DNA from: Bin87 sp965217175 | GTDB lineage: Bacteria > Chloroflexota > Dehalococcoidia > Lucifugimonadales > UBA3495 | Length of the DNA stretch: 64,000 nucleotides | Assembly (NCBI GenBank): GCA_965217175.1 | Contig: OZ244251.1 | Span: forward strand, 744,001 to 808,000 | Direction: 5' to 3' | Part shown: one piece after another, positions 61,665 to 64,000 of the stretch | How positions within the stretch are numbered: position 1 is the stretch's first letter | Layout: each line of letters starts with the position of its first letter | Translations under genes and position numbers: made by a program | The notes under the pieces: model-generated | What the model saw: the letters and a program-made list of their open reading frames with translations, nothing else | Databases searched by the model: none | What the model was told of the DNA's origin: nothing

Positions 61665-62278
61665 GCCGACGGTTCGTCGGACGCCAGTCGCCGACGTTGC
61701 TGATTCCGACGAATCTGCAAAACCAGATAGCTGGCGCCGAGCATCAGGACAACGGCTACTCCCAGGAAAACGAAGCCGGCGGAGCGTTCCGCCGTGGGCG
61801 TTGCAACCTCGAACGTGAAGGAACCCACCCCGAACTCACCACCTTCGGGCTGTTCGATCAGCAGCGTGGTTTCCCAAATGCCCGGTTCTCCCAGCTCCAC
61901 GGTGGCCGAATAGAGCCCCGGAACGTTGGGACTGATGGCATGGGCCCAACCGGCTTTGTCGCTCCCGCGCAGCGACATCAACACCTTTACGCGGGCATCG
62001 TCCACCGGCAATCCCGTGGCGGCGTCGGAAACCCTGACGATGTGGATGGCGGCCTGCCGCGATGGGAGCAGGCGGGCCTCACCTTCGACGGTGTACGGTC
62101 CGGCGCCGCCGCTGGTGTACTGCGTGGTGGCGCCGATGATGTCCTGGGCTTCCGCCGGGGACAAACCGCCGGGCATCGCCGGGATGACGATAATCTGAAT
62201 TACGCAAAACAGGAGCGCCACCCCCGCTGCAACGGCGGCGGGAGCGCTCCTGTAGATGAAACCGATGGCGGTTGTCAT
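61661..62278 (-). CDS. FixH/YtkA-like membrane protein next to CtaG
   Basis: 205 residues. An N-terminal helix (about 14-34) places the rest outside; a beta-sandwich region (about 60-165) with GPYTVEGEARLLPSRQAAIHIVRVSDA and LPVDDARVKVLMSL resembles YtkA/FixH or CopC-like immunoglobulin folds; a C-terminal helix (GFVFLGVAVVLMLGASYLVL) follows. Such domains often sit next to CtaG and help copper insertion. Copper-binding Met/His ligands are not obvious, so the role is inferred from context. Confidence 0.7.
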   Translation of the reverse strand: MTTAIGFIYRSAPAAVAAGVALLFCVIQIIVIPAMPGGLSPAEAQDIIGATTQYTSGGAGPYTVEGEARLLPSRQAAIHIVRVSDAATGLPVDDARVKVLMSLRGSDKAGWAHAISPNVPGLYSATVELGEPGIWETTLLIEQPEGGEFGVGSFTFEVATPTAERSAGFVFLGVAVVLMLGASYLVLQIRRNQQRRRLASDEPSA

Positions 62279-62360
62279 ACGCGCCCGTCTTTGCGAGGAA
62301 CGATAGCCTCACGGCATTTCCGTTCCAGCGACGGGCGAGGTGTCATGTGCAGTCGGTCAG

Positions 62361-63020
62361 CTAAATCTGAAAGGTCTTGCGCCAGATGCCCGGCGAACCG
62401 GCGGCGTGGGTCATGACCTCGCGCATCCTGACGTTGTCGGGATGGATATCGCGCTGCTCCAGCCAGGGAGCGGTGGACGACACTTCCGGATTCGCAAACT
62501 CGTAGACGGTGGCGTAGGACGGCTCGCCGCGGACGGCCTTCCAGCGTCGGCCACGGGTGCAGCCGTCCACCTTTTCGTAGTTGGGTACGTACACGGTGGA
62601 ATACCAGTTGTTCCACTCGGCGTCGGCCTCGGCGGGAACGTCCATGCGGCCAATCTGCAAAGCCGGCGACATGTCGGCGTTGGTCAGTTCATCGCTGAGA
62701 CTGGTGGGATGGATCATCTGGTAGACGTTGTTGATCAGCGTGGTCGCCACCGCGCGCGGGCCGGCTTTCTGGCCCCAGGGAGTGGGTGGGCGGTTCTTGA
62801 ATGCGTCGGTGTCCACCACGGCAACGCTATCCAGTTCATACATCGCCAGATGCTTGGGGCCGCTGCTGGTGGCCTCGTAGCGGGCGGCGTTCAGCACGCC
62901 CGGCACCGACAGCAGTTCCTGCAGGTGCTCGGTGTTATACCAGTGATTGAACTCTTCTTCGGCTTCGGCGGGAACATCGCACCAGACCATCATCAAGCCG
63001 GTGCCGCGCTTATTGGGCAT
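62361..63020 (-). CDS. Tandem dimeric alpha/beta-barrel (EthD/DUF4286-like) protein, copy B
   Basis: 219 residues made of two related halves. VPAEAEEEFNHWYNTEHLQELLSVPGVLNAARYE and VPAEADAEWNNWYSTVYVPNYEKVDGCTRG mark the corresponding helices, where copy A (25897-26550) has EFNRLYDxxH. The same architecture 36 kb away suggests an expanded family in this genome. Ribosome-binding site AAGGAGG lies 7 nt before the ATG. Function unknown. Confidence 0.75.
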   Translation of the reverse strand: MPNKRGTGLMMVWCDVPAEAEEEFNHWYNTEHLQELLSVPGVLNAARYEATSSGPKHLAMYELDSVAVVDTDAFKNRPPTPWGQKAGPRAVATTLINNVYQMIHPTSLSDELTNADMSPALQIGRMDVPAEADAEWNNWYSTVYVPNYEKVDGCTRGRRWKAVRGEPSYATVYEFANPEVSSTAPWLEQRDIHPDNVRMREVMTHAAGSPGIWRKTFQI

Positions 63021-63262
63021 TACGAGCCTCCTTGGAAACGGGAGCGGGAAAATTGAATTTTAGGTAACGGTGGGCCGAACAACGGCCATCACGTCAGTTT
63101 AGCACACGCCGGCCTCACCCGAAGGCCCCGAAAACGCTCCCGGCGACGCGTGCCATTCGCTTCTGTGGGATGACAATGGGGAATGCCTCGAACGGCGGGG
63201 CGGGCGGGTGCGATATGGGGAGCCGGAGGGCGAACCGGAGAGTGGGACAACGGTTCCGCTGG

Positions 63263-63691
63263 CTACCTTTGGACGAGACACAAGCAGCCATCTGCAGCCT
63301 CACCCGGTGAGTAAACTTCCAAGTACTGCAGCAATTGTTGAGCACGGGCAAGTGCCTCCAACATCAATTGCTGTGAAGTCAACGTCCGATTTCGGAAGCG
63401 TAGCCGGGTCAAGTCATAGTCGGCCGACCCTCGGAGGTTCTTCAAGTCGCGCAGGTAATTGCTGATGCCCACAGCCGTTGGATTCGTGGGATCATTGAAC
63501 CTGCGGCCCAACTCCAGGTGACGGTTTGTGAACTTTAGGTGGCTGGCGTTCTGGTTCACTCGGAAGTACCTACAACAAGCCTCATGATGCAGCCCGTAGT
63601 ACAAACGACTTACCACGGTGCGGTGCTCCGCTTCTGATACCGCGGTGGATGCGCTGGCAACCGCGAAGTTATAGAACGCGATGGGTTTCAC
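63263..63691 (-). CDS. HEPN-like domain protein
   Basis: 142 residues, helical. SRLYYGLHHEACCRYF followed later by LRDLKNLRGSADYDL resembles the two signature helices of HEPN-domain proteins (SRxYYAxxH and RxxADY). Many HEPN proteins are toxins or RNases and are paired with a small partner. The gene overlaps the next by 4 nt (ATGA). Neither R-x4-H nor a perfect catalytic HEPN motif is evident, so catalytic activity is uncertain. Confidence 0.6.
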   Translation of the reverse strand: MKPIAFYNFAVASASTAVSEAEHRTVVSRLYYGLHHEACCRYFRVNQNASHLKFTNRHLELGRRFNDPTNPTAVGISNYLRDLKNLRGSADYDLTRLRFRNRTLTSQQLMLEALARAQQLLQYLEVYSPGEAADGCLCLVQR

Positions 63692-64000
63692 AGTTCCTTA
63701 GGTATTAGACCAAAATAGATATGTTGGCTGTAGTCTGCCCTCTCCTGGGCCGCCCATTCCTGTGCCCATTGGCTGAGCCAGGTAAGTACTTTCTGCTGTA
63801 ACGCCTGGACGAACGCCCAATCCCCGTCCACTACCAGCGTGAGGTCCAGAACAGGCCCGTCATCTTCGTCCGACATCGCCACCGATGCGGATGTCAAAGT
63901 CCCCTCGGAATAGTCGCGCGCGGTCAAGTAAATGTAGTTAATGACCTTTTCTCTAAAATCGGTCAGAAGTGGATATGTCTCCTTTGGGAAATGAAGCGCG
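63688..64000 (-). CDS. Partner of HEPN-like gene, truncated by window edge
   Basis: The frame is open to the right edge, so the 5' end is missing; the visible part is 103 residues plus stop. A start predicted at the TTG 63927 is unlikely because upstream codons (ETYPLLTDFREKVINYIYLT) read well. It has the strand DGPVLDLTLVVDGDWAFVQA and a helix ending ADYSQHIYFGLIPKEL. It overlaps the HEPN-like gene by 4 nt, so the two are translated together. It does not show an MNT nucleotidyltransferase motif in the visible part. Function unknown. Confidence 0.55.
   Translation of the reverse strand, partial: ALHFPKETYPLLTDFREKVINYIYLTARDYSEGTLTSASVAMSDEDDGPVLDLTLVVDGDWAFVQALQQKVLTWLSQWAQEWAAQERADYSQHIYFGLIPKEL

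Noticed and set aside
1..64000. tRNA or rRNA genes
   Set aside because: I looked for TTCGAA/GTTCRA T-arm patterns and cloverleaf ends; the few hits fall within coding genes and lack acceptor-stem pairing.

Overview
The window is a GC-rich bacterial chromosome segment with housekeeping blocks and short accessory stretches. The gene set (EMF-like Fe-S membrane oxidoreductase, Rex, CoxL-type and sulfite-oxidase-like molybdoenzymes, LigB dioxygenase, class III CoA-transferase, methylmalonyl-CoA mutase-type subunit, caa3-type CtaG), the tandem dimeric alpha/beta-barrel proteins and the dense palindromic intergenic repeats suggest Chloroflexota, probably a Dehalococcoidia/SAR202-like lineage. There is no rRNA gene to confirm this, so it is inference.

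Layout. 0.2-5.4 kb: Fe-S oxidoreductase, alpha/beta hydrolase, a 158-bp-period repeat array, a SelW-like selenoprotein read through an in-frame TGA, a DUF503 gene, a MITE-like element and rex. 5.4-12.8 kb (minus): complete F1Fo ATP synthase operon, I/Z-like-B-E-F-H-A-G-D-C. 13-15.4 kb (minus): bifunctional-nuclease-domain protein, coiled-coil protein, coaD, rsmD. 16-23 kb (plus): ribF-tyrS overlapping an MmeI-type restriction-modification fusion, a small hypothetical gene and a mutase large subunit. 23-31.4 kb (minus): EF-G-like GTPase, RNase HI, a duplicated dimeric-barrel protein, DUF488, CMD-family protein, a nuclease-like orphan, an alpha/beta hydrolase with Cys as likely nucleophile, and a tandem OsmC protein with an in-frame TGA at its first catalytic Cys position. 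31.4-34.3 kb: MFS exporter, LigB dioxygenase and a Cys-rich mini-protein. 34.4-38.8 kb: an accessory island flanked by two diverged ~215-bp direct repeats. It holds a fatty-acid desaturase with small coupled ORFs and several decaying genes. 39-45.8 kb: CoxL-type hydroxylase, membrane sulfite-oxidase-like protein, DUF2330 protein, CoA-transferase. 45.9-47.1 kb: an IS5-family element inserted in the loop of a genomic hairpin repeat. 47.4-49.3 kb: DinB, dtd, FmdB, rpsU. 49.6-58.6 kb (minus): a four-gene ABC operon with two ~1130-residue FtsX/MacB-type permeases and two ATPases. 58.6-64 kb (minus): flavin monooxygenase, DUF6338 protein plus a proline-rich mini-gene, CtaG and a FixH/YtkA-like partner, a second dimeric-barrel protein, and a HEPN-like pair cut by the window edge.

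The most notable result is two independent genes (3617-3886 plus; 30361-31380 minus) in which TGA replaces the family's redox cysteine. Each is followed by a stem-loop whose apical loop starts 21-22 nt after the TGA with a G in its first two positions, the geometry of a bacterial SECIS. The organism therefore very probably uses selenocysteine, although selA/B/C/D are not in the window.
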